A DNA stretch of 64,000 bases from Sphingobacterium corticibacterium (GCF_004208525.1 NZ_SGIT01000003.1:62001-126000), one strand, 5' to 3'. Counted from the stretch's first letter, positions 44,222 through 54,937 are shown. Made by a program: numbers and translations. Notes: generated by a model not told the origin, from the sequence alone.

Positions 44222-46151
44222 ATGGCGAGGCAGGCAAACCTGCATCGTTATACAGAGACAAATCGGGATTATTTGTCCAGCCGTATCGAACCGCAACGGG
44301 TTTGCTAACCTGCGATGCTTTTACGATAACTTTATCACCATGCAGTAGAGCCTCAGCATTGTAAAACACCTGATCTTCGCCAGCGATGGTAAAGCCCGTT
44401 AATCGGGGCTCTTCATTTCGGTTGATTAAGCGCTTGCCTACCGGATCGAATGTAAGATGAATCTCTCCATTTTTTTCCACAGCAGACCGAAGGATAGGCC
44501 CTGAAAACACAACCGCTTTTTTATACGTCTTCTTCAACGCGATAAGAGCCAGACGTTTACCTACTTCCTGTTTGTTTTTAGGATGTATATCGTCTGCGTC
44601 GCCGATATCAGCGATAACGGCCATACCCGTATTGGGCAGTTGTAGTGCACCCTTTTGCGCATCTCGCAGTTCGGCCCATGCTGAAGCTATCGGCTGAGGT
44701 TCTTTATGCATAAAATTCGCCAATTGTACATAGTAGAAAGGGAAATCTCCTTGATTCCAGTGCGTACGCCAATCCCGAATCAAATCTGGAAATAGCTTAC
44801 GGTATTGATGGGCTCGATCCGCGTTGCTCTCTCCCTGATACCATATTGCACCACGTATTTTAAAGGGCGTAAATGGATGTATCATGGCATTGTATAGCAC
44901 TGTAGGACGATTTGGACCCTCATTGGAGGTAGGCATCTCGGGTAATTTCGCCAAGTCTACACCGATTTTATATTTCCAATCGGATGCCAGGGAAAGATAT
45001 TCGCCATTCGGCCCCACTACATTGAACTGTGCCGCCTCGCCATACATTCCACCACCACCGCCGCTATCGAAGACTCTGACGGCTATGGTTACATCGGTAG
45101 ACTGCACCAATGAAGCGGGTATTTCATATACTCTATTTTGGTTATAACCTTGTGTGGTACCCACCTGTTTCCCATTCCAATAGGTAACATCCTCGTCATC
45201 GATCATTCCCAGTTGAAGATAAAGTTTTTCTCCTATCCAGTGTTTTGGTAGTTGTATTTCTTTTCGGAAATATACTACACCATCAAAATTTGGTAAAATG
45301 TCTGTGTCCCAGAGCGTGGGTAATTGCATGACAGACCAGTTGCTATCTGCTGTTTTGTGGGAGAGCCAACCAAATTCCCCATCTTGCTGTCCTTCATCAT
45401 GTTGAGCCATAATTTGGTTCCAGACGTGTAATTCGTGCTCGTATTCCGCTTGCGCATCGGCACTCGTTACCCGTTGTATGGCCGATTGGAAATCTGGAAT
45501 TTTGTTCAGCGTTTCTGTACTTGTCCATGCCTCGGCTACCGTACCTCCCCAAGAGGTATGTATTAATCCTATCGGTATACCGGTCTTTTCATACAATTCG
45601 CGCGCAAAAAAGTAGGCAGTAGCAGAAAATTCAGCAATCGTTTGAGGTGTAACTGCAACCCAACCGCCATATTGGACCTCTGCATCCTGCACGGGCCGGT
45701 TACGGGTAGTATGTTGTACCTGTAGAAAGCGGATGTCTGGAAAATTTGCTGCTGCAATCTCTTCCTTAAAGTTGTTGATATTTCCCCAGCCCGCTAAGGG
45801 CATCTCCATGTTGGATTGACCTGAACAAACCCATACCTCACCAATCAAAATGTTTTTCAAAACCAATTGTTGTCCGTCATCGATCTGTATATCATAGGGA
45901 CCGCCAAAAGAAGGAGTGGAGACGTATGCAGACCAATGTCCATCGTCCTGCACAGGCACTACGTATTTCTTCTTGCTCCACGAAGGGCTTACGGTGACCT
46001 CCTCCTGATTGGAAGACGTGCCCCATATTTTGACCTTACTTTTTTGTTGTAAGACCATATTGTCACTAAATACGGTCGGCAATTTCACCTCTGCTTCCAC
46101 AAAGAGAATAACCAACAAAAGCGAAGCGATGCTTATAATCTTTTTCGTCAT
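44151..46151 (-). CDS. Sialate O-acetylesterase-type carbohydrate esterase (PUL3)
   Basis: The 666-residue protein has a signal peptide (1-20) and the SASA architecture: the nucleophile S113 is in CSGQSNMEMPLAGWG, a GH2-like sandwich (about 270-370, with LYLQLGMIDDEDVTYWNG) is inserted, and the second half of the esterase domain carries IRGAIWYQGESNA and the IHPKNKQEVG histidine motif. Members remove acetyl groups from sugars. It is the last gene of the PUL3 operon, 3 bases after GH36. The family normally ends near the FKTDNW motif; here translation runs on for about 17 residues inside the antisense of the TPR gene. Confidence 0.9.
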   Translation of the reverse strand: MTKKIISIASLLLVILFVEAEVKLPTVFSDNMVLQQKSKVKIWGTSSNQEEVTVSPSWSKKKYVVPVQDDGHWSAYVSTPSFGGPYDIQIDDGQQLVLKNILIGEVWVCSGQSNMEMPLAGWGNINNFKEEIAAANFPDIRFLQVQHTTRNRPVQDAEVQYGGWVAVTPQTIAEFSATAYFFARELYEKTGIPIGLIHTSWGGTVAEAWTSTETLNKIPDFQSAIQRVTSADAQAEYEHELHVWNQIMAQHDEGQQDGEFGWLSHKTADSNWSVMQLPTLWDTDILPNFDGVVYFRKEIQLPKHWIGEKLYLQLGMIDDEDVTYWNGKQVGTTQGYNQNRVYEIPASLVQSTDVTIAVRVFDSGGGGGMYGEAAQFNVVGPNGEYLSLASDWKYKIGVDLAKLPEMPTSNEGPNRPTVLYNAMIHPFTPFKIRGAIWYQGESNADRAHQYRKLFPDLIRDWRTHWNQGDFPFYYVQLANFMHKEPQPIASAWAELRDAQKGALQLPNTGMAVIADIGDADDIHPKNKQEVGKRLALIALKKTYKKAVVFSGPILRSAVEKNGEIHLTFDPVGKRLINRNEEPRLTGFTIAGEDQVFYNAEALLHGDKVIVKASQVSKPVAVRYGWTNNPDLSLYNDAGLPASPFKTDNWKDSTQKARSANPDSYAK

Positions 46152-46154
46152 TTT

Positions 46155-48356
46155 TTAGTCGATAGCTTTAATTTCCAATATTACGCTCGTACGATCTTTG
46201 TGTAAATCCGGATTAATACCGATCTTCATTAAGAATTCCCCCGAATATACCTGTTTATTATTTATGGATGAAGATGTTCCAGGATACAGATTGATTTCCG
46301 TTATTTTATATTTTTTATTCGCATCTAATCCCTTCAAAAGCACGGGGAAATGACTGCCCTGATCGTATCGGTTATTTACGAGATAGTTAAAAATAACGCC
46401 TGCAGACCGATTGGTATCTATATACTGAATAGCCGCAAAATTTCCTTCCCTTGGATCTGCCAAACGATATTGATCACCATGCCATATAATGTCCTTCATA
46501 TTATTATATATTTGGACGGCATCCTGACAGAACTTAAGATCTTTTTCATTCAGTTCACTGACCACAATATCAAAACCTAGCTTCCCCATCATAGCTACAT
46601 CTGTTCTGAATTTGATTGGCTGCTTCCCCCAATCTGTTACATGGTTTGACGTGCTGATAGCCGGATAGAAATACGAATATTCGTATTGCATAAAGATTCG
46701 TTCCATCGGATCGGTATTGTCCGACGGCCAAAATTCTGTGAAATATTGTAAAGCAGCATAGTCTACACGACCACCACCACCGGAGCAGAGCATCATCGGA
46801 ACTTTCGGATACTTGGCGCGGATACGCTCCAATACATGATAGAGACCCCGCATATATTCGATATAGAAATGCTCCTGATTTTTCAAGTGCGCAGAATATG
46901 CGTTATAAATAATGGCATTGCAATCCCATTTGATGTAGGCCAATTCCGGATTTTCGGTAAACAGTTCATCAAGAACACCAAATACAAAGTTTTGAACGGC
47001 AGGGTTGGACAGATCTAATACCAATTGGTTTCTAAAATAATGCTCTGCCCGTGCGGATTGTTTAATGACCCAGTCCGGATGTTGCTCATAGAGTTCTGAT
47101 TTTGGACTGACCATCTCGGGTTCTACCCAGATACCAAATTTTACATCTTGCCGACCGGCTTCTTTTACCAAAGAAGTGATTCCGTTTGGTAGCTTTTTCT
47201 TATTTACTTGCCAGTCACCAAGCCCCGTGTCGTCATTATTCCGAGGATATTTATTGGCAAACCAACCATCATCTAGCAGGAAAAGATCGACACCTAACTT
47301 CTTGGTATCTTTAAGCAATTCCTTCAGCTTGTTTTCATTGAAATCAAAATAAGTTGCCTCCCAGTTATTAAGCAACGTTAGTCGGTCGCCCTGGCCATCC
47401 AATAGTTTATATTTTCTCGCCCAGTTATGCAAATTGCGTGATGCCTTTCCTTTACCGGTAGTGGAAAGCGTATAGATGAATTTTGGTGTAGTGAATTTCT
47501 CTTGGGGTTTTAGCGTATAATTGGAAGCATAGTTATTTATGCCCCCGATGATGCGTAGGTTATTTAGATAATCGAGCTCCATATCGACTTTGAAATTACC
47601 GCTATACCCCAATGTGCCAAACAATACCGTTCCCTCATCTTCTGGTGCGGGCTTATCCAGAGAGACCATAAAAGAGGAGGGTTGAAACAAGTTCGCACGT
47701 GTTCCCAATTTACTGTCTATCGTCTTAATTCCATGTGTAATTTTGGAATCTTCCGGTTGCATTTCTTTAGCCCAGTCGCCATGATATTGGCGCAGCCAGT
47801 AACTGTTCGATTTCAGGGTCAAGTTTGCGGAAGCAAACTTTTCGAGGAGCACGGCACCCTTTTCGTTGTGTTCGATCACGGACCACTGCTCTATGACATC
47901 CTCTGCAAAATAAGATTTATAAAACAAACGGACAGTAAAGTCATACACAGGATCCTTTAATTCCACTTCTAACAGCGAAACATTATCTGCTAGCTGATCT
48001 AGTTTATGCGTTACATATCGGAGGTCCAATGATTTATTTCCATCGGCATGGACGACGCTAATAGCTGGTTCCAGGATGTTTTTCGATCCCGAAGGTGTGT
48101 AGGCAGCATTGGATAAACCCGTATAATCTTCCGATTGCTTGTAAGAAGCGGGCACCAATACATATTCCCTTTCATCGGATAGTTTCTTTCCATAGTAGAT
48201 AACGGTAAGATTATTGGCGCTATCCTTATGTAGCACCAAAGCGTTGGATTGTGTTTCGATAGGGATACTCTGTGCCTGAGTACATATAGGCAGGAAGCTA
48301 GCAATAAAAAGGAATACGGAACTTACGGTAAAAAATTTCTGTAGCATGGATTGCAT
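46155..48356 (-). CDS. GH36 alpha-galactosidase
   Basis: The 733-residue protein has a signal peptide (about 1-29, ending AQS) and the complete GH36 fold: an N-terminal beta-sandwich (about 35-320), the TIM barrel with FLLDDGWF (359-366) and GDWQVN, nucleophile D478 in YIKWDCN, acid/base D546 in WPSDNTDP after CSGGGGR, and a C-terminal sandwich. GH36 enzymes cut terminal alpha-galactose (or alpha-N-acetylgalactosamine) from oligosaccharides. A second in-frame ATG three codons later is also possible. It sits between the clan GH-D gene (20 bases) and the acetylesterase (3 bases) in PUL3. Confidence 0.93.
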   Translation of the reverse strand: MQSMLQKFFTVSSVFLFIASFLPICTQAQSIPIETQSNALVLHKDSANNLTVIYYGKKLSDEREYVLVPASYKQSEDYTGLSNAAYTPSGSKNILEPAISVVHADGNKSLDLRYVTHKLDQLADNVSLLEVELKDPVYDFTVRLFYKSYFAEDVIEQWSVIEHNEKGAVLLEKFASANLTLKSNSYWLRQYHGDWAKEMQPEDSKITHGIKTIDSKLGTRANLFQPSSFMVSLDKPAPEDEGTVLFGTLGYSGNFKVDMELDYLNNLRIIGGINNYASNYTLKPQEKFTTPKFIYTLSTTGKGKASRNLHNWARKYKLLDGQGDRLTLLNNWEATYFDFNENKLKELLKDTKKLGVDLFLLDDGWFANKYPRNNDDTGLGDWQVNKKKLPNGITSLVKEAGRQDVKFGIWVEPEMVSPKSELYEQHPDWVIKQSARAEHYFRNQLVLDLSNPAVQNFVFGVLDELFTENPELAYIKWDCNAIIYNAYSAHLKNQEHFYIEYMRGLYHVLERIRAKYPKVPMMLCSGGGGRVDYAALQYFTEFWPSDNTDPMERIFMQYEYSYFYPAISTSNHVTDWGKQPIKFRTDVAMMGKLGFDIVVSELNEKDLKFCQDAVQIYNNMKDIIWHGDQYRLADPREGNFAAIQYIDTNRSAGVIFNYLVNNRYDQGSHFPVLLKGLDANKKYKITEINLYPGTSSSINNKQVYSGEFLMKIGINPDLHKDRTSVILEIKAID

Positions 48357-48376
48357 GTTGTTGTTAATAGTTAGAA

Positions 48377-50398
48377 TTAGTTTTTCTGTACTTTAAATAG
48401 TTTTGCATGTTTAGCGTCTAAACGAATAGGTTTTTCGGGCGACAAATAATGTATACTGTTGTCCGTTAGATTAATCATTTTGTATCTTGCGTTTTTATCA
48501 AAGCCTAGTTTTTCGTTTGATAAGGTCAAATGCAATTCCTGTTCGTCGTAATTAAATAATGCGATATAGGCATCTGTCTCCGTATGTTTTACAAAAACAC
48601 GGGAAGCATATTGGTCAGTTTCCACCGGTACAAACGATTTTCCGTCGGCGATTACGGGCCAAATATCTTGATTTTCAAAAAGCTGTTGTGTCGTTTTATG
48701 CCATATGCCGGGTTGGGAAAAGTCATCGCCTAAAACGACACTTCCTGTAATCACAGCAGATAGGAATCGAGCCGTATTTTCCGATTCGCTTGCGTTTTTA
48801 AAGACGATATGATCAGCATCCATATAATCATAGAGGTGGGTTTGCCACCAACCAAACGTCAATGCATTGAGTGTATAACGGGTGTCCTTAATGGAACTGA
48901 AAGCATCGCAAGCGATGCGGCGCATATGTACATAAGGTGCTGTAGCGATGTTTGGCGAAATAGCAGCATAAATTAACATTTGGTCATCCAACTGTTCTAC
49001 CAGATATTCCATTCCCCGATGGTAGGCTTGCATACCGGTCTTTACAGTAGGGTCAGCAAATTTTGTAGATTCAATCGCCGCATGCCCTAAAAAGTCAATT
49101 TTAATCATGTCAAAACCGCATTCTTTGAGTTTGCCAATGACAAGGGCTAAACGTTGCTGTGTTCCGGGGTGGGTAGGGTCCAGCGCTCGGGTTCCATCCA
49201 GATCATGATAACCATTTTTTACCTTTGTCCATATATCGCCATAAGTATAGCTGGTTCCCTCCACACGACGATTTGCACCCCCGCCAAAACCCCAATCTAC
49301 AAATGGTGCCCAATAGGCTCCAGGTTTTAGCCCTTTGGATTTCACGTAGTCAGCAAATTTCTTTAACTGGGAATAATCACCTTCTAATCCCCCTTTCAAC
49401 ATATTATCCCAATAAGAATCCAGATCGATATAAATAGATTGTCCCGATGCCAACTGCTGGACGTCGTGCGCAAAAAAATCAGTTACTTTCAGAAGTCTGT
49501 CGTAATTGATGTCTTGCTGCATAGCACCCCAGCTGTTCCATGCTACCGGCGTATGCTCTTTCCATTCATGCACGACACGGCGTTGGAGTGCTTGGATGTG
49601 TGCAGCATACGTATCCATACCTGTGCGCCAATCTGAGAACTGGCCTACCATCACCTTTGCAGAATGAATGCTATTCCCTTCCAGCGAGCCGTGCGGCATA
49701 TCGTCCCGATTAATATCTTTGGCGGTAAAGCCAACGAGCGCCTGTACCGTTATCGATTGATCCTGATTTTTGACGGTACGGACTCCAGTTTTCCAAATTT
49801 GCTGATCAATAGATCCAATGATATGTCCCAAACGGTTTTGTTCATGGTACAAAACGCCTACTTCGGCACTATATAACTCATCTGTATCTTTTAAAGATTT
49901 ACGATCATAACTGATGAATGTATCGTTGTCGAACGGCGCAAAAAGAGATTGTAATTGGTCTGTATGATCGGTGACAAGGGTTCCCTCGATAGGAACGAAG
50001 CCATTCGTGATCAACTTACGCGTTTTATCATAGATTTCCACTTCCACGACGATATAGTCTTTGCCGGCATAGGCGTAAAATATCTGCTTGAAATCCGGAA
50101 GACCCCGCTGGCTAGACGTGATGGTGTGTTTCGCTCCCACCCCATACCCATCTTCAAAAGAGCCTTTCGTATATTCCCGTTGTGTATATTGCTTGGTGTT
50201 TAAGAAGGCCTCCCCATTTTTCGCTGTTGAAAATCCTCTTTTTAGCCATACCCCCTCGCGGGAAAGTATGTCAAAGGTTCCGGTGTTCATATCGTAAAGA
50301 ACCTTTCCTCCATTACCGAAGGGAATGTCGATTGCATCGGCGGTTTGTAAACCAGCTAAAACGACTAGGAAGATAAACCATACGTTTTTTTTCATCAT
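48377..50398 (-). CDS. Clan GH-D glycosidase (GH27/GH36-like alpha-galactosidase relative)
   Basis: The 673-residue protein has a signal peptide (about 1-22) and a beta-sandwich followed by a GH-D-type TIM barrel. The barrel shows VAWNSWGAMQQD near 285-296, IYIDLDSYW near 322-330 and the nucleophile candidate D435 in MIKIDFLGHAA. It is distinct from the GH36 enzyme encoded next to it, so I place it only in clan GH-D. Likely activities are alpha-galactosidase or a related alpha-glycosidase. It is coupled to the first GH95 gene by a 4-base ATGA overlap. The start is the first of two ATG codons in a row. Confidence 0.8.
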   Translation of the reverse strand: MMKKNVWFIFLVVLAGLQTADAIDIPFGNGGKVLYDMNTGTFDILSREGVWLKRGFSTAKNGEAFLNTKQYTQREYTKGSFEDGYGVGAKHTITSSQRGLPDFKQIFYAYAGKDYIVVEVEIYDKTRKLITNGFVPIEGTLVTDHTDQLQSLFAPFDNDTFISYDRKSLKDTDELYSAEVGVLYHEQNRLGHIIGSIDQQIWKTGVRTVKNQDQSITVQALVGFTAKDINRDDMPHGSLEGNSIHSAKVMVGQFSDWRTGMDTYAAHIQALQRRVVHEWKEHTPVAWNSWGAMQQDINYDRLLKVTDFFAHDVQQLASGQSIYIDLDSYWDNMLKGGLEGDYSQLKKFADYVKSKGLKPGAYWAPFVDWGFGGGANRRVEGTSYTYGDIWTKVKNGYHDLDGTRALDPTHPGTQQRLALVIGKLKECGFDMIKIDFLGHAAIESTKFADPTVKTGMQAYHRGMEYLVEQLDDQMLIYAAISPNIATAPYVHMRRIACDAFSSIKDTRYTLNALTFGWWQTHLYDYMDADHIVFKNASESENTARFLSAVITGSVVLGDDFSQPGIWHKTTQQLFENQDIWPVIADGKSFVPVETDQYASRVFVKHTETDAYIALFNYDEQELHLTLSNEKLGFDKNARYKMINLTDNSIHYLSPEKPIRLDAKHAKLFKVQKN

Positions 50399-52725
50399 AT
50401 TTTCTGTGTTTTTATTTTCTTTAATTTACCATTCACCTTTACCTGCACGGTCTTGGTTTCGGGAGATCGAAGTTTATAGTGCACGACCTTTCCGTTCTTC
50501 CATTTCAGGTCGACCGTTACATTTCCCTTAGCTTTTAGACCCTGTACGTTTCCATAACTTTTCCATGCATCGGGTAATGCAGGCAGCAGATCAATAAAGC
50601 CGTCGTGGCTCTGTAGCAACATTTCACCAATCCCTGCTGTCGCACCAAAGTTTCCATCGATTTGAAAAGGAGGACCGGCAGCGAGCATGTTATAATATAC
50701 CCCGCCTCCCGAACCATAATTAATGTCGGTACGTAATGTTGGTTTTAATATTTCTTTAAATAGTTTGAAGGCACGGTTTCCATCATGGAGGCGTGCCCAA
50801 AACAACTGCTTATAGGCAATTGCCCAACCCGGCCCATCGTCTCCACGTACCTCGAGTGTCTTTTTAGATGCCTCAGCCAGTTCCGGTGTTTTATACGGTG
50901 TAATCAATGCTGCCGGGTATAACCCATATAAATGCGAAATATGCCGATGTTCTGGATCTACCTCCTTATAGTCTTCAAGCCATTCTTGGATCCGACCATC
51001 TTTACTCACGACGCCCGGGGGTGGAACCATCGGTAATTTTTCTTCCAATACGCTTCTAAAATCATGATCAATCCCCAGCAGTTTGGATGCTGTGATGACA
51101 TTGCTGAATAATTCACGGACAATCTGGTTATCAATCGTTGGCCCCATAGAGATACTAGCTTGATTGCCGTTCGGTAAATAAAATGAATTTTCCGGGGATA
51201 CCGATGGCGAAGTGACCACCCATCCCGTTTTTGGATCCTTCACGAGAGCATCGTTGTAGAATAAAGCTGATCCTTTGAGTACCGGATAGATATCTTTTAG
51301 ATAATCCATATCTTGAGTATATTCGTAATGTTCCCATAAGTTATTGCATAGCCAGCCTGAACCCGCATTAGACGCCCCCCAGTTGGCACTCTCTCCCGGC
51401 TCGGTAAAGCCCCATACGTTCGTGATCACATGCGCAATCCACCCTTGGGCATTATAATATGCTTTGGCTGTTTTTTTACCCGGCTCAACTAATCCCTTCA
51501 CCAGATCGACCAACGGCAAATTCAACTCGGATAGATTCGCCACACCCAATGGCCAGTGATTCATCTGGACATTTACATCGAGATGATAGTCCCCATTCCA
51601 GGGTGTATTGATTTCCTTCGCCCAAAGCCCTTGTAAATTTGGCGGTAATAATCCAATGCGTGTACTGCTGATGCTCAAGTACCGTCCAAACTGAAAAAAT
51701 AATGCAGGTAAGGATACATCATCTGCATAACCCTCATAATAATTATCCAATCGTTGACGGGTAGACCATTCCGTTTCTCTTCCTTGCCCTAAATCCAGCT
51801 TCACCCGTCCAAATAATTTGCTAAAGTTTTGCGTATGTTTTTTCTTTTGCAGCACATAGGGTTTCTGATAGGCCGCATCAAGTACTTCACGTACTTCTCG
51901 TTTGTAGTCACGTTGCCGGAAGTCGGTAGCAGCAGCGAGAAATAGTATAACCTCGGATGCATTTTGGATCACGAGCGAGGTGTCCGTGTTAGAGAGCACA
52001 CCATCCTTTAATTGGACACGAACTCTTGCTTCATACTGCATCCCCTTTCCATCGATTCCATTATCCAGTTGTCCATACATAGACAATTCCTGATCGGTCG
52101 TTTTTACCGTAAACTTTTCAGGCCTGCGTAGGGCGATCTGTAGGTTTAACATCTGTGGTTGGTCAGCCGTTAAGCGAATCACATTCACGTCATCATCAAA
52201 ACTGGAAAAATACTCTTTTTGATAATGAACGTCATTTACCGTATAAGTCGACGTTGCGATAGCTTCCTGCAAATCCAGCGTACGTTTGTAATTCTTGATT
52301 TCTATTGCGGTATTTTCGCCATAATACTGATCCAGATGAAGGCTTCCTAACGTTTGAAACTTACCCCATCGCGCGCCACCGGATCCCGGCCCTAAACATA
52401 CAAAATTGGTATTCACCAGATTTTGCGCTTCATCGTTTTTTCCTTCCAGTATCAATTGTCGGATTTTTGGCAAACTTTTATGGGCATCGTAGTTGTTGGC
52501 ATCCTGTACAGCGCCAGACCACAATGTGATATCGTTTAAGACAATCGTTTCATGCGTTGCATTTCCGTCTGGCGTCATGCCAAGGCGCCCGTTTCCAAGA
52601 GGTAGCGTTTCTTCCCAATTTTCGGCAGGTTCATGATACCACAATTTTAAATGCTGTTGAGCGTGAAGTGGTAAAACAAACAGGCATAATGCAGAAAACG
52701 AATAGAGGTTACGATTACAGTTCAT
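50395..52725 (-). CDS. GH95 family glycosidase (alpha-L-fucosidase or alpha-L-galactosidase), first copy
   Basis: The 776-residue protein has a type I signal peptide (1-22) and the complete GH95 organisation: N-terminal sandwich with LPLGNGRLGM (41-50) and LNDITLWSG, the (alpha/alpha)6 barrel with PPNLQGLW (361-368), NVQMNHWP (385-392) and SPSVSPEN with candidate acid E512, and the C-terminal sandwich ending in an A-K-G-N-V-T-V-D-L pattern. GH95 removes alpha-1,2-L-fucose, or L-galactose in plant glycans; a residue switch inside the active site decides which, and I did not map it. The gene precedes clan GH-D with a 4-base overlap and follows the second GH95 gene by 24 bases. Confidence 0.92.
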   Translation of the reverse strand: MNCNRNLYSFSALCLFVLPLHAQQHLKLWYHEPAENWEETLPLGNGRLGMTPDGNATHETIVLNDITLWSGAVQDANNYDAHKSLPKIRQLILEGKNDEAQNLVNTNFVCLGPGSGGARWGKFQTLGSLHLDQYYGENTAIEIKNYKRTLDLQEAIATSTYTVNDVHYQKEYFSSFDDDVNVIRLTADQPQMLNLQIALRRPEKFTVKTTDQELSMYGQLDNGIDGKGMQYEARVRVQLKDGVLSNTDTSLVIQNASEVILFLAAATDFRQRDYKREVREVLDAAYQKPYVLQKKKHTQNFSKLFGRVKLDLGQGRETEWSTRQRLDNYYEGYADDVSLPALFFQFGRYLSISSTRIGLLPPNLQGLWAKEINTPWNGDYHLDVNVQMNHWPLGVANLSELNLPLVDLVKGLVEPGKKTAKAYYNAQGWIAHVITNVWGFTEPGESANWGASNAGSGWLCNNLWEHYEYTQDMDYLKDIYPVLKGSALFYNDALVKDPKTGWVVTSPSVSPENSFYLPNGNQASISMGPTIDNQIVRELFSNVITASKLLGIDHDFRSVLEEKLPMVPPPGVVSKDGRIQEWLEDYKEVDPEHRHISHLYGLYPAALITPYKTPELAEASKKTLEVRGDDGPGWAIAYKQLFWARLHDGNRAFKLFKEILKPTLRTDINYGSGGGVYYNMLAAGPPFQIDGNFGATAGIGEMLLQSHDGFIDLLPALPDAWKSYGNVQGLKAKGNVTVDLKWKNGKVVHYKLRSPETKTVQVKVNGKLKKIKTQKI

Positions 52726-52749
52726 AGGGGATATACTAAATATAAAAAA

Positions 52750-54921
52750 CTACAGTTGGCTAACAATCACGTCTTTAAAATTGCCATTGATTTTGATCTT
52801 TACGTTCTTTTTGTTGGAAGAAGTTAATCGGTAGGACACGACTTTTCCATCTTTCCATGTCATATCCACGGTGATATCACCACGAGCCCGGAGACCGGAT
52901 ACCTCTCCCTTGGATTTCCATTGATCAGGAACGGCGGGAAGAAGATCGATAAAGCCTTCTTGACTTTGTACCAGCATTTCACACACGCCTGCCACGTAAC
53001 CCAAGTTGCCATCGATCTGGAAAGGCGGATGTGCACAAAGCAAATTTTCATATACACCTCCTCCACTATCATAATCTACACCTTCGCTAGCAGCCAACGT
53101 AATAAAGTTATGCAGAATGGTGTATGCATGGTTACCATCTTGAAGCCTTGCCCAAAAATTCATTTTCCAAGCCATGGACCAGCCGGTAGACTCATCGCCT
53201 CTTGCCGTAAGGCTGACGCGGGCGGCCTCTGCCAGCTCAGGTGTATTGTTGACCGAAATCTGTCGTCCGGGATGTAGTGCAAAAAGGTGGGATACATGTC
53301 TGTGCTTATCTTCCGGATCGTCGCGATCTGTTTCCCACTCCTGCAATTGCCCCCATCTGCCGATCTTAGGCTTCAATAGCTGATCTCGTAGCGTTGCAAT
53401 GTGATTTCGATATTCGGGATCAATCTGTAAAGAATCGCAAGCCTCTACATAATTGGTGAATAAGTCATAGATAATTTGCTGATCGTGGCTCACGCCATCT
53501 TCCGTGGGGCCATGCTCCGGTGACCAACCATTGGGAGCTACTATCGTACCGTCGTCACGATGTTTGAGATGGTCATCCCAAAATTCGCAGATCTCTTTTA
53601 GGATGGGATACGCAAAATTTTTAAGGTATTCCTTATCGTGATTAAAAGCATAGTGTTCCCATAATGCCTGCGCATACCATGCGCTGCCCGGGGTGTTCCA
53701 ACTAAAGCTTTCTCCACCAAAAATGTTATTTTCGGTACGCACTGTCCAGCCCCGTACACCCGGGAATTCCACCTGTGTATTTTGTTTCTTTACTTCCCGC
53801 ATGGATTGGATATACTCCAGATAAGGAACGTGACATTCAGCAAGGTTGCTTACTTCTGCCGGCCAGTAATTCATTTGCACATTGATATTGGAATGATAAT
53901 CCGAACGCCACGGAGGTGTATTGCTATTATTCCACAGCCCCTGTAAATTGGCGGGTAGTCCGCCTTTTCGCGAGGAGCTGATAAGCAAGTATCGCCCATA
54001 TTGTAGGAGCAGTGTCTCTAAACTTGGGTCAGTCTCCTCCTTATAGTCGATAATGCGTTGTACAGTGGTTTTGATATTATTTTCCTTATGCTGTTTCCCA
54101 ATGGATAGATTAAAGCGGTTGAAAAGGGCTTGATAATCGGCCATGTGCGCTTTAAAAAGCTGTTCATCTGATTTTTTGAAGATATTATCCAGTGTTTGTT
54201 TATTCTTGATAATGGGATCCCCAGCTCTCCAATTGTCACTTCGTAATGGACTATAATCCGTTGACGCAACGAGATAGAGCGTGAAGGAATCTACAGCTTT
54301 AAATTCCAGACTTACCATGTTATTTTCGTCTTTTTGAAGGCCGACGGTTCCACCGATATGCTTTATTTTTAACGAGGCTCCGTAGCGGAGCTTATTTTCT
54401 AACTGGCCGCTAAAGTGTAAGGCGTCATTATCACCTGAGATGATAGCTCCGTGGGCATCGATTAATCGGATGCGTCCGGAATAGGCGCCCTTGGCACTGG
54501 CTTTATACGTGAACACCAATACATTATCAGGATGATTAGCAAAACCGCAGCGTTGAAAGGTATGTCCGTTCGACTGGTACTTTACATGGTGACTTGCCTC
54601 CCGAAGGTTCAGTGATCGACTGTAACTTTTTACAGCTGGAGATGGATGGTCGAAATCTATAAAAACATCACCAAAAGCTTGATAGGCACCTGTTTCCTGT
54701 TCGTCGCCTGTCCATAAAGATTGTTCATTAAATTGAATATGGTCTTGCGTCACTCCACCAGATAACATGGCACCTAATCGCCCATTACCGATAGGATAGT
54801 ATTGTGTCATCCAATCCTTAGCCGGTTTGTCATCCCAAAGTGTTAATGCGTTAAAAGGTTGTGCAGTTGTCGTGCAGGTCCACAAAAAAATTAAAAGGAT
54901 AGCTATTTTTTTTATTTTCAT
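52750..54921 (-). CDS. GH95 family glycosidase, second copy
   Basis: The 723-residue protein is a paralogue of the enzyme encoded downstream but clearly divergent. It has a signal peptide (1-20), the YYPIGNGRLGAM motif (41-52), NEQSLWTG, LPANLQGLW (322-330), NVQMNYWP (347-354) and the acid-motif equivalent GWSPEHGP with E469. It lacks the equivalent of a long loop seen in the first copy around 95-125. Two GH95 enzymes in one operon usually mean two linkages or two sugars (fucose and L-galactose). It follows the DUF4998-like lipoprotein by 16 bases. Confidence 0.92.
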   Translation of the reverse strand: MKIKKIAILLIFLWTCTTTAQPFNALTLWDDKPAKDWMTQYYPIGNGRLGAMLSGGVTQDHIQFNEQSLWTGDEQETGAYQAFGDVFIDFDHPSPAVKSYSRSLNLREASHHVKYQSNGHTFQRCGFANHPDNVLVFTYKASAKGAYSGRIRLIDAHGAIISGDNDALHFSGQLENKLRYGASLKIKHIGGTVGLQKDENNMVSLEFKAVDSFTLYLVASTDYSPLRSDNWRAGDPIIKNKQTLDNIFKKSDEQLFKAHMADYQALFNRFNLSIGKQHKENNIKTTVQRIIDYKEETDPSLETLLLQYGRYLLISSSRKGGLPANLQGLWNNSNTPPWRSDYHSNINVQMNYWPAEVSNLAECHVPYLEYIQSMREVKKQNTQVEFPGVRGWTVRTENNIFGGESFSWNTPGSAWYAQALWEHYAFNHDKEYLKNFAYPILKEICEFWDDHLKHRDDGTIVAPNGWSPEHGPTEDGVSHDQQIIYDLFTNYVEACDSLQIDPEYRNHIATLRDQLLKPKIGRWGQLQEWETDRDDPEDKHRHVSHLFALHPGRQISVNNTPELAEAARVSLTARGDESTGWSMAWKMNFWARLQDGNHAYTILHNFITLAASEGVDYDSGGGVYENLLCAHPPFQIDGNLGYVAGVCEMLVQSQEGFIDLLPAVPDQWKSKGEVSGLRARGDITVDMTWKDGKVVSYRLTSSNKKNVKIKINGNFKDVIVSQL

Positions 54922-54937
54922 GAATAACTTGAGGTTA

